A stretch of 64,000 nt of DNA from an uncultured Blautia sp. (GTDB lineage: Bacteria > Bacillota > Clostridia > Lachnospirales > Lachnospiraceae), in assembly GCF_934371575.1 (NCBI RefSeq), contig NZ_CAKRNY010000018.1, positions 1 to 64,000 on the forward strand, read 5' to 3'. Made by a program: the position numbers and the translations under genes. Within the stretch, counting starts at the first letter, position 1; each line of letters begins with the position of its first letter. Below are positions 11,027 through 20,334 of this stretch, one piece after another. The notes under the pieces are model-generated. The model did not search any database. It saw nothing but the letters and a program-made list of their open reading frames with translations, and was not told the origin of the DNA.

Positions 11027-12511
11027 TTATCCATCTGCCTGCTCCTTTACTACGCTTATTTTTTCATTATTTTCTCCGCAAAGACCGTGAATATTCAGTC
11101 CCTGCGCCATGTATCTTCTCACATTCCTTGTAAAAAGTCCAGTGATCTGTTCGCCTGGAACAATAATAGGGATTCCCGGCGGATAAAGATATACGAATTC
11201 CGCAGCAATTTTCCCTGCGCTTTCTTCCAGAAAACAGAGCTGTGCCTGAGCATCCATCGCCTGAGAAACAGGCATAAGCTGTTTCATAGGACCACATTTA
11301 ACACACTCCTGTTTTTCTGTTTCTGCCTGATCTTTTGGATTTCCAGCTGCTTTTGCAGCCTCCTGCCTGTCAATTTCCTTTATGGCTTCGCAAAGCCTCT
11401 GAAACCCTTCCCGGGTATCACCAACTGCTGCCAGTGCAAGCACATAATTTTCTGTAGTCATCTCCACTTCCAGATGATATTTCTCTCGCAAGATCTGTGA
11501 AAGCCCCGGTCCGTTCAGGGAACTGTGAACAGTGGACAAAATCAGCTTGGAACGGTCATAATCAAACATTTCGGTCATGCTCTTTTCATTCTTTTCCTCA
11601 TCATCCTCTTCAGGTGTCCGGAACAGACGTATATACCTGCACTGCCCCAGCTGTCTGTGGGCATTTTCCAGATTTTCCGTAAACTCATCAAACATTCTTC
11701 CACTATCCTTCTCCAGCTTCGCTACACAGGCATCCAGGCTGGACATAAGAATATAGGAAGGACTGCTTGTCTCATAAATACCAAGAAATCTGCGAATCAG
11801 CTTTTCACTTACACGGTCACTGCACAGGTGAAGAACTGCAGTCTGAGTCATGGCCGGCAGCGTCTTATGGAAGCTCTGGATCACTACGTCAGCACCAAGA
11901 TCAACTGCTGATATGGGAAAATAATCTGAAAATCTGAAATGAGCTCCATGAGCTTCATCCACAATCAACGGAACCCCGTGTCTGTGAGCAGCTTCCGCAA
12001 TCTGGCGGATATCAGAAACTACACCATCATAAGTAGGGGATGTAAGCAAAACAGCTTCGATTTCCGGATTTTCCTCCAGGCATCTTTCCACACGGGATAC
12101 GGAAATAGAACCATTTATCCCCAAATCAGGATCATAATGTGGATAAATATATGTGGGAACCAGTTCCCTCAGATAAATTCCATGATAAACTGCTTTATGA
12201 CAATTTCTCGCCACCAGTATCTGACCGCCTTTTTTTACAGCGGCTGAAATGGCAGTAAGAATTCCCGCTGTACTCCCATTAACGCTGAAAAAGCTTTTCC
12301 TGGTACCATACATTTTGGACAGAGCATTCTGTGCATCCAAAAGGATTCCTTCAGAATGATGCAGATCATCAAATCCATCTATTTCTGTAATATCTCTCTC
12401 AATGGGAAAATCACCTTCCACACATGCCCTGTTTCGCTTATGCCCTGGCATATGAAAGGGATAAAAGTCAGATTTGCCGTAATTCTCCAGTTCTTTATAT
12501 AGTCTATTCAT
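11027..12511 (-). CDS. speA: aminotransferase-fold Orn/Lys/Arg decarboxylase
   Basis: PLP-dependent fold I decarboxylase making a polyamine (agmatine, cadaverine or putrescine), cytosolic, 494 aa, the size of the short Gram-positive type (YaaO/SpeA). Visible motifs: MPGHKRN at 22-28, NGSTAGILTAISA (phosphate loop), DEAHGAHF (cofactor-binding Asp) and QSFHKTLPAMTQ with the PLP-lysine. Position directly upstream of the nucleotide kinase-holB genes is the conserved yaaO position. The substrate (Arg versus Lys versus Orn) cannot be set from sequence. It starts 66 nt after the response-regulator gene ends. Confidence 0.88.
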   Translation of the reverse strand: MNRLYKELENYGKSDFYPFHMPGHKRNRACVEGDFPIERDITEIDGFDDLHHSEGILLDAQNALSKMYGTRKSFFSVNGSTAGILTAISAAVKKGGQILVARNCHKAVYHGIYLRELVPTYIYPHYDPDLGINGSISVSRVERCLEENPEIEAVLLTSPTYDGVVSDIRQIAEAAHRHGVPLIVDEAHGAHFRFSDYFPISAVDLGADVVIQSFHKTLPAMTQTAVLHLCSDRVSEKLIRRFLGIYETSSPSYILMSSLDACVAKLEKDSGRMFDEFTENLENAHRQLGQCRYIRLFRTPEEDDEEKNEKSMTEMFDYDRSKLILSTVHSSLNGPGLSQILREKYHLEVEMTTENYVLALAAVGDTREGFQRLCEAIKEIDRQEAAKAAGNPKDQAETEKQECVKCGPMKQLMPVSQAMDAQAQLCFLEESAGKIAAEFVYLYPPGIPIIVPGEQITGLFTRNVRRYMAQGLNIHGLCGENNEKISVVKEQADG

Positions 12512-12577
12512 TTTACCTCACAATCTGATCGTAATTTCTGATATGCGCTTACAATAAACGTTTGCCTTTAACCGCTA

Positions 12578-13267
12578 TCACACCTTAAATCTGTATCCAA
12601 CTCCCCAGATAGTTTCAATATACTGCGGCTTGGCATTATTAAACTCAATTTTTTCACGTATTTTCTTGATATGAACAGTAACTGTAGCAATATCACCTAC
12701 TGATTCCATATCCCAGATTTCTCTGAAAAGCTCCTCTTTGGTAAATACTCTGTTTGGATTCTGTGCCAGAAAAGCAAGCAAATCAAATTCCTTGGTAGTA
12801 AAGGTTTTCTCTTCGTTATTTACCCATACACGGCGGGCAGTCTTATCAATCTTAATTCCACGAATTTCTATAATATCGTTTTTCTGGGCTGTAGAACCGA
12901 TCAGACGATTATAACGCTCCATATGTGCCTTGACTCTGGCAACAAGCTCGCTTGGACTGAATGGCTTGGTCATATAATCATCTGCTCCAAGTCCCAGTCC
13001 CCTGATCTTATCAATATCATCTTTCTTAGCAGAAACCATAATGATGGGAGTATTTTTCGCATCTCTTACCTGACGGCAGATTTCAAAACCGTCTACCTCC
13101 GGCAGCATAAGATCCAGAATAATCAGGTCAAAATCCTCTTTCAGTGCCATATCAAGCCCCAGATCACCTCTGTTGCAGATTATAACTTCAAATCCTGAGA
13201 GCTCCAGATAATCTTTCTCAAGCTCTGCAATCGCTTCTTCGTCTTCAATGATCAGAATTCTGCTCAT
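12578..13267 (-). CDS. OmpR/PhoB-family response regulator
   Basis: 229-aa DNA-binding response regulator. The receiver domain has the acidic pair EDE at 8-10, phospho-acceptor D52 in ILDLMLPEVDG, and the conserved Lys in VSAKKDD. The C-terminal winged helix (about 125-229) ends in TIWGVGYRF, diagnostic for Trans_reg_C. Its start overlaps the stop of the kinase gene by 4 nt (ATGA), so the two proteins are made together. Target genes are unknown; the speA-holB operon lies immediately downstream. Confidence 0.95.
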   Translation of the reverse strand: MSRILIIEDEEAIAELEKDYLELSGFEVIICNRGDLGLDMALKEDFDLIILDLMLPEVDGFEICRQVRDAKNTPIIMVSAKKDDIDKIRGLGLGADDYMTKPFSPSELVARVKAHMERYNRLIGSTAQKNDIIEIRGIKIDKTARRVWVNNEEKTFTTKEFDLLAFLAQNPNRVFTKEELFREIWDMESVGDIATVTVHIKKIREKIEFNNAKPQYIETIWGVGYRFKV

Positions 13268-14412
13268 TCCATTGGTACCTCCTGATATTTTCTAAGTACA
13301 AAATACATAATCGTGCCGATTCCCAGCCGGCTTGTAGCCCATACCTTGCCGCCATGGTCCTCCAGAATCTTTTTCACAATGGACAGACCAATTCCGCTTC
13401 CTCCTTTTGAAGAATTTCGTGAAACATCGGTACGGTAAAAGCGGTCAAAAATATAAGGCAAGTCTTTCGGACCAATACCTTTTCCATTGTCCTCGATCTC
13501 AATCTGGATAAAATCACCCACATCTTTAATCCGAATCTGAATGATTCCCTTCGGCTTGTCCATATATTTGATAGCATTGCTTATAACATTATGGATAACG
13601 CGGCGAATCTGTTCACCGTCTGCAATTACCATAACATCTTTTTCCACGTAGTTGGCATATACCAGCTCTATCCCTCTGGTCTCAAGTTCCAGGCCAACTT
13701 CTTCTGCACAATCTGCAAAATAATCTTCCACATTCAGTTTACTGAAAGTATAGGGAATGCGGTTTGTATCGATTTTGGAATAAAAGGTCAGCTCATTGAT
13801 CAGATGATCCATCTCGTTTGTTTTATTATAAATAGTCCGGACATAGCGATCCATTTTCTCAGGAGTATCTGCCACACCGTCCATGATTCCCTCTACATAT
13901 CCCTTTACCGCTGTAATAGGAGTTTTCAGATCATGGGAAATATTACTGATCAGCTCACGGTTTTCTTTTTCAATAAGGCTTTTTTCTTCTGTGGATTCCT
14001 TCAGACGGCGGCGCATTTCCTCGAAATCCTGACATAGCTCTGAAAATTCATCATTTCCCTCCACGTCAAGAACGAAGTCCAGATTACCCTCTTTTATATT
14101 CTGCGTCGCTTTTTTTAATTTAACCAATGGTACAGCAATGCTGCGATATACCCACAGTCCCACCACCAGAGCAACAGAGATCAGAATAACAAAAGCGCTG
14201 ATAAACAAATCCTTCGCCATCACCCGTACTCTGCCCTGGCTGTCAGCCGAATCTGTTATGGATATATCGTATACTGTTTCACCGCTCTCGGTCGTAACCT
14301 GTGTTTTCTGATGCTGCGACTGACTGAATCCGTACAATGTCGCAGCAAACAGAAGCAAAGGAATAAGAATGATCATGGTAAATCCCAGAATAATTCTTGT
14401 TTTCAGCTTCAT
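13264..14412 (-). CDS. sensor histidine kinase
   Basis: Membrane kinase of 382 aa. One TM near 8-30, a short extracytoplasmic loop of about 45 residues, a second TM near 68-90, HAMP, then HisKA with SHDLKTPIT (phospho-His) and an HATPase_c domain with N-box HNVISNAIKY, G1 EDNGKGIG and G2 GGSGIGLSIV. I start it at 14412 because AGAGGA lies 9 nt upstream; the frame reaches back to 14472 without a ribosome site. The small sensor loop suggests membrane or stress sensing, which is inference. It is cotranscribed with the regulator. Confidence 0.93.
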   Translation of the reverse strand: MKLKTRIILGFTMIILIPLLLFAATLYGFSQSQHQKTQVTTESGETVYDISITDSADSQGRVRVMAKDLFISAFVILISVALVVGLWVYRSIAVPLVKLKKATQNIKEGNLDFVLDVEGNDEFSELCQDFEEMRRRLKESTEEKSLIEKENRELISNISHDLKTPITAVKGYVEGIMDGVADTPEKMDRYVRTIYNKTNEMDHLINELTFYSKIDTNRIPYTFSKLNVEDYFADCAEEVGLELETRGIELVYANYVEKDVMVIADGEQIRRVIHNVISNAIKYMDKPKGIIQIRIKDVGDFIQIEIEDNGKGIGPKDLPYIFDRFYRTDVSRNSSKGGSGIGLSIVKKILEDHGGKVWATSRLGIGTIMYFVLRKYQEVPME

Positions 14413-14504
14413 AACAGCAAATCCTCTTTCTTGTATTTGTAAATAGATTATAGCATAAAGCTCTGGTTTCATCTCTTAATTTTCTATAAAAAAATAGCCC
14501 TATA

Positions 14505-14551
14505 CAAAATAGCCTGAAAAAAACTTTTTCAAGTCTTTCCCAGGCTATTTA
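14505..14551 (-). terminator. terminator of metK
   Basis: On the minus strand AAATAGCCTG...CAGGCTATTT is a 10-bp perfect stem with an inner A/T arm, followed by TTGTAT. It lies 20 nt after the metK stop and separates metK from the two-component genes. Confidence 0.8.
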
Positions 14552-14570
14552 TCACATTTTCATAATAATT

Positions 14571-15770
14571 TTATGCAAGATATTTCTTCAGATCCTCAAC
14601 CTTATCCAGATGCTCCCACGGAAGATCTACATCTGTACGGCCAAAATGTCCGTAAGCAGAAGTCTGTTTGTAGATCGGACGGCGAAGATCAAGCATCTTG
14701 ATGATTCCTGCCGGACGAAGATCAAAGTTCTCACGAATGATCTCTACAAGCTTCGCATCAGATAATTTTCCTGTGCCAAATGTCTCCACATGAACAGATG
14801 TAGGATGTGCAACACCGATTGCATAAGAAAGCTGGATCTCACATTTATCAGCAAGTCCTGCTGCAACAATATTTTTCGCAACATAACGTGCTGCATAAGC
14901 TGCTGAACGGTCAACCTTTGTACAGTCTTTTCCTGAAAAAGCACCGCCGCCGTGACGTCCTGTTCCACCATAAGTATCAACGATGATCTTACGTCCTGTA
15001 AGACCACTGTCTCCATTCGGTCCGCCGATTACGAAACGTCCTGTAGGATTGATGAAATATTTTGTATTTTCATCTACCATGTCTGCCGGAATGATCTGGT
15101 CAAACACATATTTTTTGATATCTGCATGGATCTGCTCCTGTGTAACATCCGGATCATGCTGGGTAGAGCATACAACTGCATCAATACGTTTCGGAGTTCC
15201 ATTTTCATCATACTCAACTGTTACCTGAGTTTTTCCATCTGGTCTTAAATATTTCAGAGTACCGTCTTTACGAACCTTTGTAAGCTGACGGGCAAGTTTG
15301 TGCGCCATGTTGATTGCATATGGCATGTATTCTTCAGTCTCATTGGACGCGTAACCAAACTGGATACCCTGATCACCGGCTCCGATGGAATCAAGCTCGT
15401 CTTCGTTCATCTGATCTTCTTTCTGCTCAAGTGCTTTGTCAACACCCATTGCAATATCAGCAGACTGCTCATCAAGTGCTGTAATTACTGCACATGTGTC
15501 AGCGTCAAATCCGAATTTTCCACGGGTATAACCGATTTCACGGATTGTCTGTCTTACAATCGCCTGAATATCAACATATGCATTTGTTGTGATCTCACCC
15601 ATAACCAGAACAAGACCGGTAGTGGTAGCAGTCTCACAGGCAACACGGCTCATTGGATCCTTTTCAATTAAGGCATCCAGAATTGCATCGGAAATAGCAT
15701 CACAGATTTTATCCGGATGACCTTCAGTTACGGATTCGGAAGTAAATAAAATTTTTTCTTTGTTTTCCAT
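14571..15770 (-). CDS. metK: S-adenosylmethionine synthetase
   Basis: Makes SAM from methionine and ATP; cytosolic tetramer. 399 aa, full length. Signature motifs: [16 protein letters not shown] near 17, [12 protein letters not shown] near 130, [21 protein letters not shown] and the P-loop-like GGGAFSGKD. The gene stands alone between its own SAM-I riboswitch and a terminator. The product's end metabolite is the ligand of its leader, so expression is expected to fall when SAM is high. Confidence 0.98.
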   Translation of the reverse strand: MENKEKILFTSESVTEGHPDKICDAISDAILDALIEKDPMSRVACETATTTGLVLVMGEITTNAYVDIQAIVRQTIREIGYTRGKFGFDADTCAVITALDEQSADIAMGVDKALEQKEDQMNEDELDSIGAGDQGIQFGYASNETEEYMPYAINMAHKLARQLTKVRKDGTLKYLRPDGKTQVTVEYDENGTPKRIDAVVCSTQHDPDVTQEQIHADIKKYVFDQIIPADMVDENTKYFINPTGRFVIGGPNGDSGLTGRKIIVDTYGGTGRHGGGAFSGKDCTKVDRSAAYAARYVAKNIVAAGLADKCEIQLSYAIGVAHPTSVHVETFGTGKLSDAKLVEIIRENFDLRPAGIIKMLDLRRPIYKQTSAYGHFGRTDVDLPWEHLDKVEDLKKYLA

Positions 15771-15798
15771 TCTTTTGTTTTCCTTTCTTCAATGGAGA

Positions 15799-15831
15799 GA
15801 AAAAAAGAACAGCCCGGACAAGCGGACTGTC
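15799..15831 (-). terminator. intrinsic terminator of the SAM riboswitch
   Basis: On the minus strand ACAGTCCG and CGGGCTGT pair (one G-U) around a 6-nt loop and are followed by TTCTTTTTTT. It lies between the aptamer and metK, so it is the expression platform that shuts the gene off when SAM is bound. Confidence 0.85.
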
Positions 15832-15865
15832 TTATAAAGTACAATTTATATAAACAATCCTCTTA

Positions 15866-15965
15866 TTGTTCGATTACTCGCTCAGGTTGGCACCTTCCTC
15901 TCTTTCGAGGGGTTGCCGTGGCTTCATAGATCCTATGTATCTCCACCACTCTGAATAAAAGGCTA
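15866..15965 (-). promoter_or_regulatory. SAM-I (S-box) riboswitch aptamer
   Basis: The minus strand reads CAGAGTGGTGGAGATACATA near 15953, then GATCTATGAAGCCACGGCAACC and GGAAGGTGCCAACCTGAGCGAG, the hallmark conserved blocks of the S-box family (CAGAGtGGtGGAG, GAAaCC-GGCAACC, GGTGCcAA-CC). The P1 strand CTTTTATTCAGAG and its partner downstream enclose the four-way junction. It sits about 95 nt upstream of metK, as in many Firmicutes. Confidence 0.95.
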
Positions 15966-15992
15966 TTCTTCTGTTTTCCTGTTGCAAGCAAT

Positions 15993-16021
15993 ACAATATA
16001 CTGATTGCTTATAATTGTCAA
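15993..16021 (-). promoter_or_regulatory. promoter of the metK leader
   Basis: TTGACA (16021-16016) and TATTGT (15998-15993) are 17 bp apart. The predicted start lies about 20-25 nt upstream of the aptamer. Confidence 0.75.
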
Positions 16022-16048
16022 TAGACATTTGACATTATATGACTATTT

Positions 16049-17341
16049 TCATCCCACACGGAGACGAAATTTCTGAATTTCCTTCTCACTGGAAACACGT
16101 TCGATCTCTGCACCAAGGCTGCGAAGCTTCTCTTCAAAGTTCTCATAACCACGCTGGATATAAACAATATCATCCACAATGGTAATTCCCTCTGCTGCCA
16201 GACCTGCAATAACAAGAGCAGCACCTGCACGAAGATCCGGTGCACTTACTCTTGCGCCAGTGAGCTTTTTCACACCATCGATGATAGCGGAATTGCCCTC
16301 AACCTTAATACATGCTCCCATTCTTGAAAGCTCGTCTGCATATTTGAAACGATTTTCAAAAATACTCTCTGTTACAATACTGGTTCCTTCTGCAAGTGCC
16401 AGTGTAACAGCGATCTGTGGCTGCATATCAGTAGGATATCCAGGATATGGAAGTGTCTTCACATGGGTACGGTGAAGTCTGCCGACTGCGCGGACACGTA
16501 CTGCATCATCAAATTCCTGAACCTCACATCCGATTTCCTCAAGCTTGGCTGTAGTAGCCTCAAGGTGCTTCGGAATTACATTTTTAACCATAACATCGCC
16601 GCCGGTAGCTGCTGCAGCAAACATAAAGGTTCCTGCCTCAATCTGATCCGGAATAATGGAATACTCTGTACGATGAAGCTTCTCAACGCCCTTGATACGG
16701 ATCACATCCGTACCGGCGCCCTTAATATTGGCTCCCATGCTGTTCAGGAAGTTGGCAACATCTACTACGTGCGGCTCTCTTGCTGCATTCTCAATAATCG
16801 TACGTCCTGGTGCAAGAGATGCTGCCATCATAATATTGATGGTGGCTCCTACAGAAACAACATCAAGGAAAATATGGCTTCCATGCAGGTTGGATGCTTC
16901 TGCAACAATCGCACCATGTAAAATATCAACTTTCGCACCAAGTGCTCTAAAGCCCTTCAGATGCTGGTCAATAGGACGGCTTCCGATATTGCAGCCGCCT
17001 GGAAGCGGAACCTCTGCTCTTTTATATTTACCAAGCAACGCACCAAGAAGATAGTATGATGCACGAATCTTCTTGATATATTCATAATCTACACTTACAT
17101 CTCCAATTGTAGAACCATTGATTTTAACAGTTGACTTACTGATTCTGTCAACCTGTGCACCGATGCCAGCTATTGCCTCCAGTAAAACATTGATGTCCCT
17201 GACGTCAGGCAGATTCTCAATGAGGATAGTCTCATCTGTCATAATAGCAGCTGATAAAATAGCCAGTGCGGCATTCTTTGCTCCTGCTATCTCAACTTCA
17301 CCCACAAGCGGATTTCCGCCTTTAATCACATACTGTTCCAT
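16049..17341 (-). CDS. murA: UDP-N-acetylglucosamine 1-carboxyvinyltransferase
   Basis: First committed step of peptidoglycan precursor synthesis: transfers enolpyruvate from PEP to UDP-GlcNAc. 430 aa, full length, EPSP-synthase fold. The catalytic cysteine is in PGGCNIGSRPIDQH (about residue 117), the fosfomycin-sensitive form (Cys rather than Asp). The N-terminal signature GGNPLVGEVEIAGAKNAAL is typical. Only a short untranslated leader separates it from aroK, so readthrough from that gene is possible. Confidence 0.97.
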   Translation of the reverse strand: MEQYVIKGGNPLVGEVEIAGAKNAALAILSAAIMTDETILIENLPDVRDINVLLEAIAGIGAQVDRISKSTVKINGSTIGDVSVDYEYIKKIRASYYLLGALLGKYKRAEVPLPGGCNIGSRPIDQHLKGFRALGAKVDILHGAIVAEASNLHGSHIFLDVVSVGATINIMMAASLAPGRTIIENAAREPHVVDVANFLNSMGANIKGAGTDVIRIKGVEKLHRTEYSIIPDQIEAGTFMFAAAATGGDVMVKNVIPKHLEATTAKLEEIGCEVQEFDDAVRVRAVGRLHRTHVKTLPYPGYPTDMQPQIAVTLALAEGTSIVTESIFENRFKYADELSRMGACIKVEGNSAIIDGVKKLTGARVSAPDLRAGAALVIAGLAAEGITIVDDIVYIQRGYENFEEKLRSLGAEIERVSSEKEIQKFRLRVG

Positions 17342-17425
17342 AACACACCTCTATTATTTCTTACTCCTCGAGCCAAAAAGGCTATTGTCAGCTTATCTGC
17401 AATAACCTAAATACTCTCCTCTAAA

Positions 17426-17947
17426 CTACGATTGCTTATTAACCCCTGTCTGTAGTGTTTCCAAAAGTGCCTGCAGACTTGCTTCCAAATCTTTCCCCTC
17501 TTCATCAACCACAATGTCTGCATATTTTTCATATAAGGGAACACGCTCCTCATACAAACTCTTCAAAGTCTGCCCTTCTTTCAGAAGAACACCTCTCTGT
17601 TTAAGATTTCCAAGTCTTTTTTCAAGAGTCTCCAAAGAAAGTCTGAGATAAACTACCTTCCCGATTGATTTCAAATGTTCCATCGCCTCACTGCAATAAA
17701 CCACACTTCCCCCGGTAGCAATTACAGTGCTCTCTGTTTCTATAGACGCATTTACGCGGTTCTCAATGGCTTTGAAACCTTCTTCGCCCTCTTCATCAAT
17801 GATCTGATAAAGGCGTCTTTTTTCTTCTTTTTGTATTAAAAGATCTGAATCTAAAAATTCGTATCCAAGTATTTTCGCAAGAACAACGCCCAAAGTGCTT
17901 TTTCCTGCACCGGGCATTCCAATTAATGCAATATTATTTATTTTCAT
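17426..17947 (-). CDS. aroK: shikimate kinase
   Basis: Phosphorylates shikimate in aromatic amino acid synthesis. 173 aa. P-loop GMPGAGKST at 8-16, the Mg/shikimate-binding FLDSD and the GGSVV loop (usual GGG form slightly altered), and the lid region KQRGVLLKEGQ. The start at 17947 follows AGGGGAATATCG; the frame running back to 17974 lacks a ribosome site. It stands alone, away from other aro genes. The family is close to gluconate kinases, but the DSD and GGS motifs favour shikimate kinase. Confidence 0.9.
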   Translation of the reverse strand: MKINNIALIGMPGAGKSTLGVVLAKILGYEFLDSDLLIQKEEKRRLYQIIDEEGEEGFKAIENRVNASIETESTVIATGGSVVYCSEAMEHLKSIGKVVYLRLSLETLEKRLGNLKQRGVLLKEGQTLKSLYEERVPLYEKYADIVVDEEGKDLEASLQALLETLQTGVNKQS

Positions 17948-17996
17948 TCGATATTCCCCTAGATAATAACACAAAAGATATATTATTGCAATCCCA

Positions 17997-18632
17997 TTAA
18001 GAATTTGTTACTGTTTTCGGGTTTTTACATACGTTTTTACTGCCTGAACCATGCGGACCGCCGCGTTTTTTCCCCTTCTTTACGCTGTATCCGAAAGTTC
18101 CCAGTTTTTTACCCAGTCCCAGATATTCACCATGAGAATACACCATTAGTTTCGATTGATTAAGCTGAAATTTATTATTCTTATCCATATAAGCTTCATC
18201 TGCATGTACTGCCACAACTTCTGCCAAAAACATGTGATGGGAACCAATTTTTTCGATTTTTTTAACTTTACATTCAATATTTACAGGAGACTCACCAATC
18301 ATAGGTGCTTTCACATGATCAGCCTTTTCCTTGGTAAGATGAAGCTCCTGAAATTTATCTACATCTCTTCCTGAACGCACACCGCAGTAATCTGTGGCAT
18401 ATGCCAGTTCCTCTGTGGTAAGATTCAGAACAAATTCTTTTGTCTTACACAGCATATCGTAGGAAAATCTTTCCGGACGTACTGAAATGCTTACCATGGG
18501 CGGATTGGTGCACACCGTTCCAGCCCATGCCACTGTTATTATATTATCCCTGCCCTCTCCATCGGTAATGCTAACCATCACAGCAGGGAGCGGATAAAGC
18601 ATATTGCCTGGTTTCCAGGTCTGTTTTGCCAT
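17997..18632 (-). CDS. flavin reductase / flavoredoxin family protein
   Basis: 211-aa FMN-binding split-barrel protein of the flavin reductase (HpaC/flavoredoxin) family. VMVSITDGEGRDNIITVAWAGT and PPMVSISVRPERFSYD near 19-60 are characteristic of the FMN-binding barrel; EFVLNLTTEELAYATD follows. The C-terminus is basic (KKGKKRGGPHGSGSK). Clostridial members act as FMN-bound electron carriers or reductases; the physiological partner is not visible. It ends 49 nt upstream of aroK on the transcript and follows the pyrophosphatase gene by 14 nt, so it probably shares that transcript. Confidence 0.82.
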   Translation of the reverse strand: MAKQTWKPGNMLYPLPAVMVSITDGEGRDNIITVAWAGTVCTNPPMVSISVRPERFSYDMLCKTKEFVLNLTTEELAYATDYCGVRSGRDVDKFQELHLTKEKADHVKAPMIGESPVNIECKVKKIEKIGSHHMFLAEVVAVHADEAYMDKNNKFQLNQSKLMVYSHGEYLGLGKKLGTFGYSVKKGKKRGGPHGSGSKNVCKNPKTVTNS

Positions 18633-18646
18633 AATTTTACTCCTGA

Positions 18647-20314
18647 TCAGTTAAAATCGTTCGCCATGATCTGTGCTGCTTCCATCATGGCCGGAATCAT
18701 CTGTTTCTTACGGGAAACCACACCCTTCAGGTGGAAGCATTCGTCCTCCGGATCCTGCTGAAATGCAATTTTTCCCATTTCCTCACTGCCTTCTCCGTAA
18801 TAAATCACGTCAGAAGACTCATCCATAATATTGGTTAACATAAAATAAACACGGGAAATTCCATGGCGGCCGCACTCGCTTACCATAAACGGTTTCAGGC
18901 GGGCTTTGATTTCCTGAAGCTCTTCCTCGTCCATGGAACTGATCTGTCCAACACCGAAGGCTACATTGCCCTCTGCAATAAATTTCTTGTAATCCTGATA
19001 GAAAATTTCCTCCGGAGCTTTATCCTTCAGATTGCTTCCGGCCTTGAACATTTCCCTTGCAAAATCTTCAATCTTAATATCTGCGATCAAAGCCAGCGCA
19101 CTTGCAGCAATCTTATCCTGCTGGGTACAGGTAGGTGAACGGAACATCAGTGTATCTGAAATGATAGCTGCACAGAGAAGTCCTGCAATTTTAGGAGGAA
19201 TTTCCAGTCTCTGTTCATCATAAATCCGATAAAGAATGGTTGCGGTACATCCAACCGGCTCGTTTCGGAAATTAATAGGCTTCATCGTCTCCAGTGAACC
19301 AAGCTTATGATGATCAATGATTTCCAGAATTTCGGCTTTATCAATATTGTCAACAGCCTGGTCTTTCTCATTATGATCTACCAGAATCACCTGTTTCTTG
19401 TGCATATCCAGGAAATTTCGTCTGGAAATAGTTCCCACACATTTTCCCCGCTTGTTGATAACAGGGAAAGCGCGGTGACGATGCTTGATCATAACATCCT
19501 GAATGTCATCTGTGAAATCTTCTGTATTGAAGGTTACCAGATTGTCTTTTTTCATTACGTAATTTACCGGAATACTCTGGTTGATCATACGGGCAATTGT
19601 GTAGGTATCATATGGAGAAGAAATGATGATGATCTGTCGCTCCTGTGCCTTCTTGATTACCCGCTCGCTTACCTGAATATTCATTCCCACAATAATGCAG
19701 CTTACATTCAGTTCGATTGCCTTTAACTGATCTTCCTCTCGATTACCAAGAATGACCATATCATTTTCTTCGATATAGTTCTTCATCACTTCCGGATCCG
19801 CAGTTCCGATAAGAATTTTTCCCTTGGTAAAATAACCGTGACCATTTCCTTCCACAATTTCGCCATCAAGGGTATCTTTTATCTTGTTATACTGGGTTCT
19901 GGCATTTGAAAGAAGATAACTGTCTTTGGTATCCATGTAAACATCAGCAATATCTCCGATAGTTACAATTCCTTCCAGCTCATCATCACTGTTGCAGATT
20001 GGCAGGGTAACAATGCCCTTGTTCTGCATCATATCCCAGGCATTTTTCAGGGACATGGTACGGTCTGCGTCCGGCTTCGGGCGAATGTCCATATCTTTTA
20101 CCTGTGTTCCGATATTTCCCAGATAGGCTGGCGGCTGTACACCGAAACGGTTCAGCACGTACTGGGTTTCTTCGTTGATCTGACCGGCGCGTCTTGGAAT
20201 ATAGCGCTTAGTCTGGGTGGTTCTGTTTTTGATATCTGCATAAGCAATTGCCGAACAGATGGAATCCGTATCTGGATTTTTATGTCCCATTACAAATACT
20301 TTCTGATTCTTCAT
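18647..20314 (-). CDS. ppaC: manganese-dependent inorganic pyrophosphatase with CBS and DRTGG domains
   Basis: Family II (DHH) pyrophosphatase of the nucleotide-regulated type, 555 aa. The N-terminal DHH part shows VMGHKNPDTDSICSAIAYAD at 8-27. A CBS domain pair (first near 80-135, second near 250-310) is split by a DRTGG domain (about 140-245). The catalytic DHH follows as IDHHKLGS (about 333), and the DHHA2 domain closes the protein. CBS-pyrophosphatases are inhibited by ADP/AMP and activated by diadenosine polyphosphates (family knowledge). It clears pyrophosphate from biosynthesis. Confidence 0.93.
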   Translation of the reverse strand: MKNQKVFVMGHKNPDTDSICSAIAYADIKNRTTQTKRYIPRRAGQINEETQYVLNRFGVQPPAYLGNIGTQVKDMDIRPKPDADRTMSLKNAWDMMQNKGIVTLPICNSDDELEGIVTIGDIADVYMDTKDSYLLSNARTQYNKIKDTLDGEIVEGNGHGYFTKGKILIGTADPEVMKNYIEENDMVILGNREEDQLKAIELNVSCIIVGMNIQVSERVIKKAQERQIIIISSPYDTYTIARMINQSIPVNYVMKKDNLVTFNTEDFTDDIQDVMIKHRHRAFPVINKRGKCVGTISRRNFLDMHKKQVILVDHNEKDQAVDNIDKAEILEIIDHHKLGSLETMKPINFRNEPVGCTATILYRIYDEQRLEIPPKIAGLLCAAIISDTLMFRSPTCTQQDKIAASALALIADIKIEDFAREMFKAGSNLKDKAPEEIFYQDYKKFIAEGNVAFGVGQISSMDEEELQEIKARLKPFMVSECGRHGISRVYFMLTNIMDESSDVIYYGEGSEEMGKIAFQQDPEDECFHLKGVVSRKKQMIPAMMEAAQIMANDFN

Positions 20315-20334
20315 TCACATTCTTCCTTCTGAAA

